From positions 1 through 19,296 of the forward strand of contig JAICKM010000032.1 of assembly GCA_025927935.1 (NCBI GenBank): a stretch of 19,296 nucleotides of DNA, read 5' to 3'. The notes under the pieces are model-generated. The model saw nothing but the letters and a program-made list of their open reading frames with translations, was not told where the DNA came from and searched no databases. The stretch comes from Chloroflexia bacterium. GTDB lineage: Bacteria; Chloroflexota; Chloroflexia; QHBQ01; JADMIH01. Of this stretch, positions 5,290-12,729 are shown piece after piece. Made by a program: the position numbers and the translations under genes. Positions within the stretch are counted from its first letter, which is position 1, and each line of letters opens with the position of its first letter.

Positions 5290-8079
5290 ATGAATAAGTA
5301 TCCGTCGCAGACCAATCGACCTCTAATTCTGGGCACGCTGGTGTTTTTGCTGGCCGGCACCCTGCTCGCCGGAATGCCCTTCCTGTTCAGCCACCCCGCC
5401 ACAGCCACCGCCGCGGCGCCGCGGGCCGGTGCGCGCCCGCTCAGCAACCCGATCACCGTCGAGAACGCCAGGCCCGGCACGGACGAGTGGGCTGATCTCG
5501 GTTACTGGGACCCGCCCAACCTCGATGTCTATGCCGGGGCGACCAGCGTCAACGCCGGCGATCCGATCAATATTTATGTCAACAACAGGGGCACTTCGAT
5601 CACCTGGCGGCTCTATCGCCTGGGCTACTATCAGGGCCACGGTGCGCGGCTGATCACCACGGGCGGGCCGGTCGCTACCTCGCCCCAACCGGCCTGCACC
5701 CGCGATAGTTCGACCGGCCTGGTGCGGTGCCCCTGGGCCGCCGCCTTTTCGCTGCCCACCGACCCCTCCTGGGTCAGCGGCATCTACCTGCTGCGCATCG
5801 ACAACAACATGAGTTCCTCGCGCCGGATCTTTGCTTATTTCACCATCCGCAACGACTCCTCCACCGCCGATTTCGTGTTCCAGGAGGCGTCGATGACCAA
5901 CCAGGCGTATAACGACTACGGCGGCGAGAGCCTCTATGTCTCGCGCAACAACGAAGGCCGCCAGCGTGCGTACAAGGTATCTTTCGATCGGCCCTATTAC
6001 AGCGGCGCGGGCACCGGCGGCTTTTTTGTCCACGATTATGATATGCTGCGCTGGGTCGAGGCATCCGGCTATGACGTCACCTATATCAGCGACGTCGATA
6101 CAGCCACCAACCCTAATTTCATGGCCGGGCACAAAGTCCTGCTTGAGGTGGGCCATCCGGAGTACTGGACCTGGGGCGAACGGGACAACGTCGAAAACGC
6201 GCTGGCGAACGGCGCCAGCATGGTCTTTGCCTCCGGCAACGAATCTTACTGGAATGTCCGCCTGGAGCCATCCAGCGTCGGCGCCGACCGCATCATTACC
6301 TGCTATAAAGATTCGTCCCTTGACCCCACACACACCGCGCCCTACACCACCGTGACGTTTGACAGCCCGATCCTGAACCGCCCGGAGAACGGCCTGGTCG
6401 GCGTCGGCTACCAGTCGTACTATGACGACGCTCAATATAACTATCCCTGGGTGTTGAGCGCGCCGACCACGCGCTGGTACTTCGACTGCACCAACTTCCA
6501 ACCGGGCGATCAGGTGAACAATATCGTCGGCGAGGAATGGGATGCGATCCACGACAACGGCCATACCCCACCCGGCATCGATGTGCTATCCAACGGCACT
6601 GTTATCAATGCAAAGGGGGTAGCCCTCACCCAGAACTCGGCCCTCTACACCGCGCCGAGCGGCGCCAAGGTCTTCGCCGCGGGCAGCATTCACTTCGCCT
6701 GGGGCCTGATCGATCACTCTTTTGCTAATCAGGTCTTCCAGACGTATTCGCTCTCCAACGACGCGGACTCGCGTATCGAGCAACTGATGGCGAACATCTT
6801 CGACAACTTCGCCGGCTACTGGGACGGCACGCCCCGGACGTGCAGCGGCCAGGGCTTCTATAATGTCGGCGCCCGCCCGACGCGCACGCCCATGCCCCAG
6901 GTGCCCACCGCCACCGGCACCCCGCCCACGGCCACGCGCACGCCGACCGCCACGCGCACGCCCACGCGCACGCCCACGGCCACCCGCACGGCGGTAACGA
7001 TCACCAATACGCCGACTCAGACTCCGGTGCCCCCGTCGGGCACGCCGACGCGCACGCCGACCAACACGCCCACCACGACAGCGACACGCACGCCAACCAA
7101 CACGGCCACGGCGACCAATACGCCGACCAACACGGCCACGCCCACGAATACGCCGACCAACACGGCCACGGCCACCAACACGGCTACCAGCACGCCAACG
7201 GCCACCAATACACCGACCGATACGCCAACGGCCACCAACACCGTTACCAATACGCCAACGGCCACTCATACGCCGAGCGATACACCGACCAATACGCCGA
7301 CCGGCACACGAACCAATACGCCGACGCCCACCCATACGCCTACGGGCACGGTGCTGCCCACGGGCACGCAGACTCGCACGCCGTTCGCCACGGCCAGCCC
7401 CACGGAAACGGCCCCGGCAACCGCCACGCCGCATAACGGGCCACCGGCCACAGGTACGCCCTCGCCCACGCCGGGGCCGTGCAGTGTGACCTTCACCGAT
7501 GTGCCCGACGGCTATGTGTTCTATCCCTATATCCAGTGGCTGGCCTGCCGCCAGATCATCAGCGGCTACAGCGACGGGACCTTCCGCCCCGGCGCCTCGG
7601 TTACGCGCGGCCAGCTCCTGAAGATGGTGGTCAACGCCGCCGGTTGGACGCCCGCCCAGCCTGCCGCCCCGACCTTCGCCGATGTCTCCGCCGCGAGTCC
7701 TTTCTATTCGTACATCGAGACCGGCGTGGCCCACGGGATCATCAGCGGATATAGCTGCGGCGGGCCGGGCGAGCCGTGCGTGAACAACCAGCCCTACTTC
7801 CGCCCCGGCGCCGATATCACCCGCGGCCAGCTCAGCAAAGTGATCGCCCTGGCCCGCGGCTACGCGCTGCCCACCCCCAACACGCCTACCTTCGTCGACG
7901 TGCCGGCCGGTCACCCGTTCTTCAGCTACATCGAAGCGATGGCGGCCCAGGGCATCGTGAGCGGCTATAGTTGCGGGGATCCGGGTGAGCCATGCCCGGG
8001 ACTGTACTTCCGCGCCGGTAATTCCGCCACCCGCGGGCAGGTCAGCAAATTCGTCACCATTGCCTATGGTGGTCCATAG
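5290..8079 (+). CDS. Secreted N,N-dimethylformamidase-beta-like protein with Thr/Pro linker and three SLH domains
   Basis: A 929-residue exported surface protein. ATG 5290 is chosen because GAGGT at 5276-5280 is well spaced and a typical signal peptide follows (hydrophobic core about residues 12-32, AxA-type site near ATATAAA). Residues ~60-525 match the C-terminal-like domain of the N,N-dimethylformamidase beta subunit: [12 protein letters not shown] (205-216), VSFDRPYY (230-237), then GHPEYW (288-293). In dimethylformamidase a Tyr/Tyr/Glu site binds iron, and these motifs offer candidates, but the ligands are not proven here. Residues ~528-730 are a Thr-rich linker, probably O-glycosylated. 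Residues 731-929 hold three SLH domains (FTDV/FADV/FVDV starts, TRGQ ends) that should bind a cell-wall polymer. A terminator follows. The dimethylformamidase-like domain is widespread in exported proteins of unknown substrate, so formamide hydrolysis is not claimed. Confidence 0.82.
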   Translation: MNKYPSQTNRPLILGTLVFLLAGTLLAGMPFLFSHPATATAAAPRAGARPLSNPITVENARPGTDEWADLGYWDPPNLDVYAGATSVNAGDPINIYVNNRGTSITWRLYRLGYYQGHGARLITTGGPVATSPQPACTRDSSTGLVRCPWAAAFSLPTDPSWVSGIYLLRIDNNMSSSRRIFAYFTIRNDSSTADFVFQEASMTNQAYNDYGGESLYVSRNNEGRQRAYKVSFDRPYYSGAGTGGFFVHDYDMLRWVEASGYDVTYISDVDTATNPNFMAGHKVLLEVGHPEYWTWGERDNVENALANGASMVFASGNESYWNVRLEPSSVGADRIITCYKDSSLDPTHTAPYTTVTFDSPILNRPENGLVGVGYQSYYDDAQYNYPWVLSAPTTRWYFDCTNFQPGDQVNNIVGEEWDAIHDNGHTPPGIDVLSNGTVINAKGVALTQNSALYTAPSGAKVFAAGSIHFAWGLIDHSFANQVFQTYSLSNDADSRIEQLMANIFDNFAGYWDGTPRTCSGQGFYNVGARPTRTPMPQVPTATGTPPTATRTPTATRTPTRTPTATRTAVTITNTPTQTPVPPSGTPTRTPTNTPTTTATRTPTNTATATNTPTNTATPTNTPTNTATATNTATSTPTATNTPTDTPTATNTVTNTPTATHTPSDTPTNTPTGTRTNTPTPTHTPTGTVLPTGTQTRTPFATASPTETAPATATPHNGPPATGTPSPTPGPCSVTFTDVPDGYVFYPYIQWLACRQIISGYSDGTFRPGASVTRGQLLKMVVNAAGWTPAQPAAPTFADVSAASPFYSYIETGVAHGIISGYSCGGPGEPCVNNQPYFRPGADITRGQLSKVIALARGYALPTPNTPTFVDVPAGHPFFSYIEAMAAQGIVSGYSCGDPGEPCPGLYFRAGNSATRGQVSKFVTIAYGGP
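6871..7479 (+). repeat. Thr/Pro-rich coding repeat with a 30-bp (10-codon) super-repeat
   Basis: This stretch encodes residues 528-730 of the SLH protein, nearly every second residue being Thr in TPT, TAT, TNT and TRT steps. Between 7081 and 7290 the DNA resolves into seven imperfect 30-bp units in register, each coding ten residues of the pattern (A/P)T-x-T-x-(T/S)-x-T-x-T; units at 7111-7140 and 7141-7170 differ at only a few bases near their start. The array probably grows and shrinks by slippage or recombination, which would change the reach of the surface domain. Long open frames on the opposite strand here are by-products of the biased composition. Confidence 0.85.
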
Positions 8080-8475
8080 GCGTGTGTGCCGGGCGCATGG
8101 GTAAACAGGCGCCGCGAGCCGCTAACTCTTGCCGGCTCGCGGCGTTCTTAAAAGCAAAGCCCCCGTCTAGGCACGCGCCGCTACGGCCCCAACGGCGCCC
8201 CGCGAAACATGCGGCCGTTCTTAGCTTACCGCAGTCCTTATCATAAAACAGAACTACTATTAACATTTATAGCGGAACAAGTTCATGGGATCTCAATACT
8301 TTCCTGTTAATCTTACCCTGTACGCAAAACAGCGACAGATTTCGATCTGGTGCAGGACACATCCCTCTGGCCGGGGGAATCAACATACCCGTGGCGAATG
8401 TTGGATAACGGCCGCAACATTGCGATCCAGCAGGCAGATAACCCGCGCCACGACAAGCAGCGGAAGAAAGGCTGA
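8080..8475. other. Intergenic region: terminator then AT-rich leader of the EPS genes
   Basis: The 396-base gap begins with the terminator at 8110-8150. A smaller stem (GCGCCG 8175-8180 with CGGCGC 8193-8198) follows. Bases ~8235-8280 are strongly AT-rich compared with the flanks and probably hold the promoter of the sugar transferase gene, but I see no -35/-10 pair with good spacing, so no exact site is given. A 65-codon frame at 8285-8482 has unlikely composition and no family resemblance and is not called. Confidence 0.5.
8110..8150 (+). terminator. Rho-independent terminator after the SLH protein gene
   Basis: CGCCGCGAGCCG (8110-8121) pairs perfectly with CGGCTCGCGGCG (8133-8144) to form a 12-bp GC-rich stem with an 11-base loop, followed directly by TTCTTA. 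It sits 30 bases after the stop codon. On the opposite strand the stem is not followed by a T-run, so it should work mainly in the + direction. Confidence 0.8.
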
Positions 8476-10002
8476 GTGGTAAGATATATGTTGGACTTTA
8501 TCCGGGGTAATAAAATCAGTGCTCCCCAGCCGGCATACTCACCGGCCGCCGGCACCCTGGACAAGGACGAACTACGGGTCGCCGACAAGCTGGAGGAACC
8601 TGTGGTTGGCCGAAAAACGATTGGCCTGCGGCCCGGCGAACGCAAGCTGTTGCAGGCGCTCACCGACTGGGTCGTCACTCTGACCGGCGCCCTCATCATC
8701 GGGTTGCAGAGCGGTCGCGAATATCACGGCAGCGAGCTGGTGCTCAGCGTCGCCATCCTGGCCGCGCTCTGGTTCTTCTTCGCCAACGCCTTCGATGCCT
8801 ACGACATCAGCGTGCTGCAAACGCATTTCCGCAGCGCATACAAAGGCGGCAAGGTCTTCCTGGTCACCGGCACGGCGTATTTACTGGTCGCGAACTTCAC
8901 CGGCGGCACCCTGCCGGTGATCCGGCCGCGCATCAGCGAATCGTTGCTGGCGCTGTTCCTGGTTGGCCCCGTGGTGATGATTCTGCGCACCGTGGCGGCC
9001 CAGGTGCTCAACCACGCGCCGTTGCGCCGGCGCGTGGTCGTCGTCGGCGCCAACGAGTCCGGTTACGAAATGGTGCAGGCCCTGGCCCACTACGGCGGCC
9101 GCACCTACGAGTTCCTGGGCTACTTCGACGATCAGCCGGCCGAGCAGGTCGCCGGGGAGGATGGGCCGCCGCCCGCGGCGCGGCCCGTCTCCGACTTGCT
9201 GAGCATCAATATCGAGCAGGGCATCGATCAGATCGTGCTTGCCAATCCGGAGCAAACGCCGGATCTGCTGCGCGCCCTCTCCATCTGCCACGAGCGCGGC
9301 ATCCAGATCACGCCGATGTTTGCGCTCTATCAGGAGCTGACCGGGCGCGTGCCCGTCTCGCACCTGGGCCGCGACTGGTTTGTGGCCTTGCCCGCCCACG
9401 TCAAGAGCACCGCGCGCACCTACCTGGTGCTCAAGCGCCTGGTGGACCTGAGCCTGGGCCTCGTGCTGATGACGCTCACCTCGCCGCTAATCCCGATTAT
9501 CGCGCTGGCGATCAAGCTCGACTCGCCCGGTCCCGTCTTCTTCAAGCAGGTGCGCACGGGCCGGGGCGGCAAACCTTTCAAAATTGTGAAGTTCCGCTCG
9601 ATGCGCCAGGATGCCGAAGCCGGGACGGGCGCCGTCTGGGCCAGCAGCGCCGACTCGCGCATCACCCGCATGGGCAAGATCATGCGCGGGACCCGGCTGG
9701 ATGAGCTACCCCAGTTGTGGAACGTGGTCGTGGGCGATATGAGCTTTGTCGGCCCGCGGCCCGAGCGGCCGGAGCTGGAAGAGCGGCTGGAGCGCGAAAT
9801 CCCGTTCTACCGCGCCCGCCGGGCGGTACGCCCAGGGCTGACCGGGTGGGCCCAGGTCCGCCACGGCTACGGCAACACCATGCGCGACGCGCTGCGCAAG
9901 GTCGAGTTCGATCTCTACTACATCAAGAACGAATCGCTCTATCTCGACCTGCTGATCATGCTGCGCACCGTCTCGGTGATTATCCGGCGGAGCGGGACGT
10001 GA
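8476..10002 (+). CDS. Polyprenyl-phosphate sugar-1-phosphate transferase (EPS priming enzyme)
   Basis: A 508-residue enzyme of the WcaJ/WbaP/CpsE type that starts repeat-unit synthesis by transferring a sugar-1-phosphate to undecaprenyl phosphate at the inner membrane. The N-terminal third has about four to five hydrophobic helices. A Rossmann-like CoA-binding-type domain follows, with RRRVVVVGANESG near residue 184. The catalytic bacterial sugar-transferase domain begins near residue 320 (KRLVDLSLGL), with a membrane re-entrant helix and the conserved DSPGPVFFKQVRTGRGGKPF, KFRSM, TRLDELPQLWNV, GDMSFVGPRPERPE and RPGLTGWAQV segments. GTG 8476 follows AAAGG (8467-8471); ATG 8488 is an alternative giving a protein four residues shorter. 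Its last 23 bp overlap the end of the opposing glycosyltransferase gene. Which sugar is transferred cannot be told from sequence. Confidence 0.93.
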   Translation: MVRYMLDFIRGNKISAPQPAYSPAAGTLDKDELRVADKLEEPVVGRKTIGLRPGERKLLQALTDWVVTLTGALIIGLQSGREYHGSELVLSVAILAALWFFFANAFDAYDISVLQTHFRSAYKGGKVFLVTGTAYLLVANFTGGTLPVIRPRISESLLALFLVGPVVMILRTVAAQVLNHAPLRRRVVVVGANESGYEMVQALAHYGGRTYEFLGYFDDQPAEQVAGEDGPPPAARPVSDLLSINIEQGIDQIVLANPEQTPDLLRALSICHERGIQITPMFALYQELTGRVPVSHLGRDWFVALPAHVKSTARTYLVLKRLVDLSLGLVLMTLTSPLIPIIALAIKLDSPGPVFFKQVRTGRGGKPFKIVKFRSMRQDAEAGTGAVWASSADSRITRMGKIMRGTRLDELPQLWNVVVGDMSFVGPRPERPELEERLEREIPFYRARRAVRPGLTGWAQVRHGYGNTMRDALRKVEFDLYYIKNESLYLDLLIMLRTVSVIIRRSGT

Positions 10003-11149
10003 TCTGCCGCCGGACGGCGGGGGCCACCTCTTGCAGGTACAGCGCCTCGCACCGGCGGACCCAGGCGGCCATACTGTACCGCTCGACAACCGCGCGCCGG
10101 CCTGCCTCTCCCATCTGGGCAGTGCGGGCCGGATCGTTGAAGCACGCCAGCAGCGCCGCCGCCAGGGCCGCCGGGTCGTTTGGCGGCACCAGCAACCCGG
10201 TCACCCCATGCTCCAGCACCTGCGACACGCCCCCGACATCGGTACACACCGCGGCACATCCGGCGGCCATGGCTTCCAGCAAGGCGATGGGCAGCCCCTC
10301 CCAGGCCGAGGACAGCACGAAGATCGAGCTGGCGGCCAGGATATCGGCCACGTCGTTGCGGAAGCCGCTGAAGATCACCTGGTCCGTCACGCCGGCCTGG
10401 GCGGCCTGGGCCGCCAGGTCCGCGGCCAGGGGTCCCTCGCCCAGCAGCACGATGCGGGTGTCCGGCCGTTGAGCCGCCACCTGGGCTGCCGCGGCAATCA
10501 GGATATGCTGGGCTTTCTGGGGCACCAGGCGCCCGGCGCTGGTCGCCAATGGGAAGTCGCCGCCGGCCAGCGCGCGCCGCACCGCCGCCCGATCAAAGCC
10601 GGCGTCGCGGTGAAAGCGATCGGTGTCCACCCCGTTGGTGATCGCCACCACTTTGTCCAGCGGCACGCCGAACCAGGCGGCGATCTCTTCGCGCAGGTTC
10701 TCGGCCACCACGATCAGGCGACGCCCCATCCAGCGGGCCGTCACACGCTCCATCCACTGGCGGCGGGCCGGCTCTTTGTCCAGGTCGGCCCGCGAGTTAT
10801 GGATGGTGGAGACCACCGGCCGCCCGGTGAGGAACCCGGCCACCCGGCCCAGGATATCCGACGCCAGCAGGTGGGTGTGAATAACATCGATGCGGTTGCG
10901 CCGGATATAGCGAACGATGCGCCACAGGGCCGGCAAGTCGTAGACGCCGCGCTGGTGGAAGATATGGAAAGGCACGCCGTGGGCGGCCAGTTCGGCCACG
11001 CGCGGTTGCTGCTCGAAGGGGCGCATCGCGCAGACGTGCATGTCGAAGCGGGCGCGGTCCATGCCCGCCGCGAAGGTCACCAGCAGCGACTCGGCGCCGC
11101 CGTCGCCCAGCGTATCGATCAGTTGCATCACGCGGATTTTGCGGCTCAT
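9980..11149 (-). CDS. GT4-family glycosyltransferase
   Basis: A 389-residue retaining GT-B glycosyltransferase of CAZy family GT4. The N-terminus MSRKIRVMQLIDTLGDGGAE is the usual first strand and glycine loop of the acceptor domain; a DVIHTHLLASDILGR segment and a VSTIHN strand follow. The C-terminal nucleotide-sugar domain has SAGRLVPQK, LLGEGP and the E-x7-E region SAWEGLPIALLEAM, then GLLVPPND. It should act at the cytoplasmic face, adding a sugar to the lipid-linked EPS repeat unit. Its ATG overlaps the stop of the upstream glycosyltransferase gene as ATGA, so the two are translationally coupled. It ends tail-to-tail with the priming transferase gene, overlapping by 23 bp. Donor and acceptor are unknown. 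Confidence 0.92.
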   Translation of the reverse strand: MSRKIRVMQLIDTLGDGGAESLLVTFAAGMDRARFDMHVCAMRPFEQQPRVAELAAHGVPFHIFHQRGVYDLPALWRIVRYIRRNRIDVIHTHLLASDILGRVAGFLTGRPVVSTIHNSRADLDKEPARRQWMERVTARWMGRRLIVVAENLREEIAAWFGVPLDKVVAITNGVDTDRFHRDAGFDRAAVRRALAGGDFPLATSAGRLVPQKAQHILIAAAAQVAAQRPDTRIVLLGEGPLAADLAAQAAQAGVTDQVIFSGFRNDVADILAASSIFVLSSAWEGLPIALLEAMAAGCAAVCTDVGGVSQVLEHGVTGLLVPPNDPAALAAALLACFNDPARTAQMGEAGRRAVVERYSMAAWVRRCEALYLQEVAPAVRRQITSRSAG

Positions 11150-12318
11150 CGCGCGCCTGCCGTTCGCCGGTCCAAGACCGTGTCGTATACCTGCTCCACG
11201 CCGGCCACCATGCGCGGCACCGTAAACTCGCCGGCCACCTGGGCGCCACCCGCGACCAACCGCGCGGCTAGCGCGGGGTCGTCGTGAATGCGCAGAGCGG
11301 CGGCGACCAGGGCGTCCCGATTACCGGGCGGCACCAGCAAGCCGTGTTCGCCGTCCGTAATGAATTCGGGAATACCGCCGACCGCCGTGGCGATGACGGG
11401 AATGGCACTGCCCATAGCCTCCAGCAAGACGTGCGGCGTGCCCTCGGTATCGGAGGTCAGCAGCAGCAGGTCCGTCGCCGCGTAGATGCTCTCCATCTCG
11501 CGGGTCAGGCCGGTAAAGATGAGCCGCTCGGTGAGACCCAACTCAGCGGCCTGCGCCTTGAGCGCCTGCTCGCATTTGCCGCCGCCCACCAGGAGGAAGG
11601 TCGCCTCCGGCAGCCGCGCCGCGAGCGCCGCGCACGTTTCCAGGTACAGATCGAAGCGCTTTTCGGTCGAGAGCCGGCCCACCGCCGTAATCACGTAAGC
11701 ATCGGCGGGGATGCCCCAGCGGGTGCGGGCCGCGGCGCGTTGCTCGGCGCTCGCCCGGCCGTGCGCGCCCTCGGCGTTGTACGGGATGCCGGGCCGGATC
11801 ACCGTCACCCGGTCGGGGGCGTGGCCCTGTGCCAGCAAGGTCTGGCGCTGCTGCTCGGACACGGTAATGACATGGTCGCAATCGCGCAACGTCATCCACT
11901 CCAGCCGGGTCACAATACGCCGGATGCGATTGTCCTGTACCCAGCCGTGGACCGTGGCGACCAGCGGCAGCCGGCCCCAGGTGCGGGGATACAGCCGCCG
12001 CAGCAGCCAGATCACATAATTGGCCCGCTGGCCGTGCATGTGGACGATGCTGATATCCAGGCCGCGCGGGACGGCGCCCAGCCAGGGGTAGCTCCAGCGC
12101 ACCTGAGCCAGGGACAGCACATGGATGCCCAGCGCGCGGGCGCGGCCGCCGAAGTCCCTGGCCGGGTCGGCCTCCGGGTTCGGCTTGCGCAGCAGAAAGA
12201 TACTGGTATCGAACCGGCCGTGCCGGCGCAGCGCCGGGCAGAACATCAACAGGAGTTCTTCGACCCCGCCGGTCTGGCGCGAGTCGACGGGACGCAGTGT
12301 TTGCAGGATGCGATTCAT
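11146..12318 (-). CDS. GT4-family glycosyltransferase, first gene of the pair
   Basis: A GT-B glycosyltransferase of family GT4, 390 residues from ATG 12318. A longer frame reaches 12381, but its extra 21 residues (MAASPPRG...) look unlike a protein of this family, and MNRILQTLRPVDSRQTGGVE is the standard start with the glycine loop. Later landmarks are LVATVHGW, HVITVSEQQRQ, VIRPGIPYN (end of the acceptor domain), ITAVGRLSTEKRFD, LVGGGKCE and the E-x7-E region SDTEGTPHVLLEAM followed by ATAVGGIPEFI and GLLVPPGN. It shares an ATGA stop/start overlap with the next glycosyltransferase gene. Its role is addition of one sugar to the growing lipid-linked oligosaccharide; linkage and donor unknown. 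Confidence 0.9.
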   Translation of the reverse strand: MNRILQTLRPVDSRQTGGVEELLLMFCPALRRHGRFDTSIFLLRKPNPEADPARDFGGRARALGIHVLSLAQVRWSYPWLGAVPRGLDISIVHMHGQRANYVIWLLRRLYPRTWGRLPLVATVHGWVQDNRIRRIVTRLEWMTLRDCDHVITVSEQQRQTLLAQGHAPDRVTVIRPGIPYNAEGAHGRASAEQRAAARTRWGIPADAYVITAVGRLSTEKRFDLYLETCAALAARLPEATFLLVGGGKCEQALKAQAAELGLTERLIFTGLTREMESIYAATDLLLLTSDTEGTPHVLLEAMGSAIPVIATAVGGIPEFITDGEHGLLVPPGNRDALVAAALRIHDDPALAARLVAGGAQVAGEFTVPRMVAGVEQVYDTVLDRRTAGAR

Positions 12319-12729
12319 AGGCTTTCGGGCAGCGGGCAGGGCCGCGTGCTTTGGATCTCCTCTGGGCGGGGACGCGGCCACGTCTGGTCCCTCTGCAAGC
12401 CGATAAGGTGGGGCCGGCCGTGGGTACCATGCGCGGGTCCCTGGCCGGCGTTATACACCCGCCGGTAGGACGGCGGGGCGGATAGAACGGGTAGTGCGTG
12501 CCTCCGGTGCGCCCGCAGTCAATTATGATTGCGCGCTGATCGCCCGCGGCGCGGGGCGCCGTTAACATCGGTTCGTAGCGATTTTGACGGATTGCCCGAG
12601 CGCGGGTACAATAAGTGCGACAAAGAAGCACCTGATCATAGCGGGCCGGAGGAACGGCTGGGCGACCCAACGCGGGTTTATTCTACCATAAGCCGCTGAA
12701 GGGTCGCAAGCGTAACAGACCGAGGATCA
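12319..12729. other. Divergent intergenic region between glycosyltransferase and flippase genes
   Basis: This 411-base spacer must hold promoters for both directions. The + promoter at 12584-12612 is clear. For the - strand I could not find a pair with good spacing, though a TATAAC-like box occurs near 12449-12456 when read on that strand. CCCGCCG (12458-12464) and CGGCGGG (12471-12477) form a 7-bp hairpin with a 6-base loop that would lie in the leader of the glycosyltransferase transcript if transcription starts upstream of it. GC-rich inverted segments also occur near 12541-12560. No gene is supported here. Confidence 0.5.
12584..12612 (+). promoter_or_regulatory. Sigma-70-type promoter for the flippase gene
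   Basis: TTGACG (12584-12589) and TACAAT (12607-12612) are spaced by exactly 17 bp, each one base off consensus. Transcription would start near 12619, leaving a leader of about 110 bases before ATG 12730. This is the best promoter in the window by match to consensus. Confidence 0.7.

Noticed and set aside
5036..5290. 84-codon + frame between the hydrolase-like and SLH genes
   Set aside because: Starts inside a hairpin, has no ribosome site and its product looks random.
6871..7479. Possible CRISPR array in the repeat-rich stretch
   Set aside because: Units are contiguous without unique spacers, in frame, and encode a Thr-Pro stalk.
6586..7914. Long - strand frames over the Thr-rich linker, including Val-rich ones
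   Set aside because: They are produced by the repetitive Thr codons read in reverse; the Arg/Gly- and Val-rich products have no recognisable domain.
8285..8482. 65-codon + strand frame before the sugar transferase gene
   Set aside because: No ribosome site, unlikely residue composition, overlaps the start of the real gene, and no resemblance to a known small protein.
10031..12468. Two long + strand frames (10031-11287 and 11284-12468) antisense to the glycosyltransferases
   Set aside because: Both are His/Gln/Arg-rich shadows of clear GT4 genes; no motif or ribosome site supports them.
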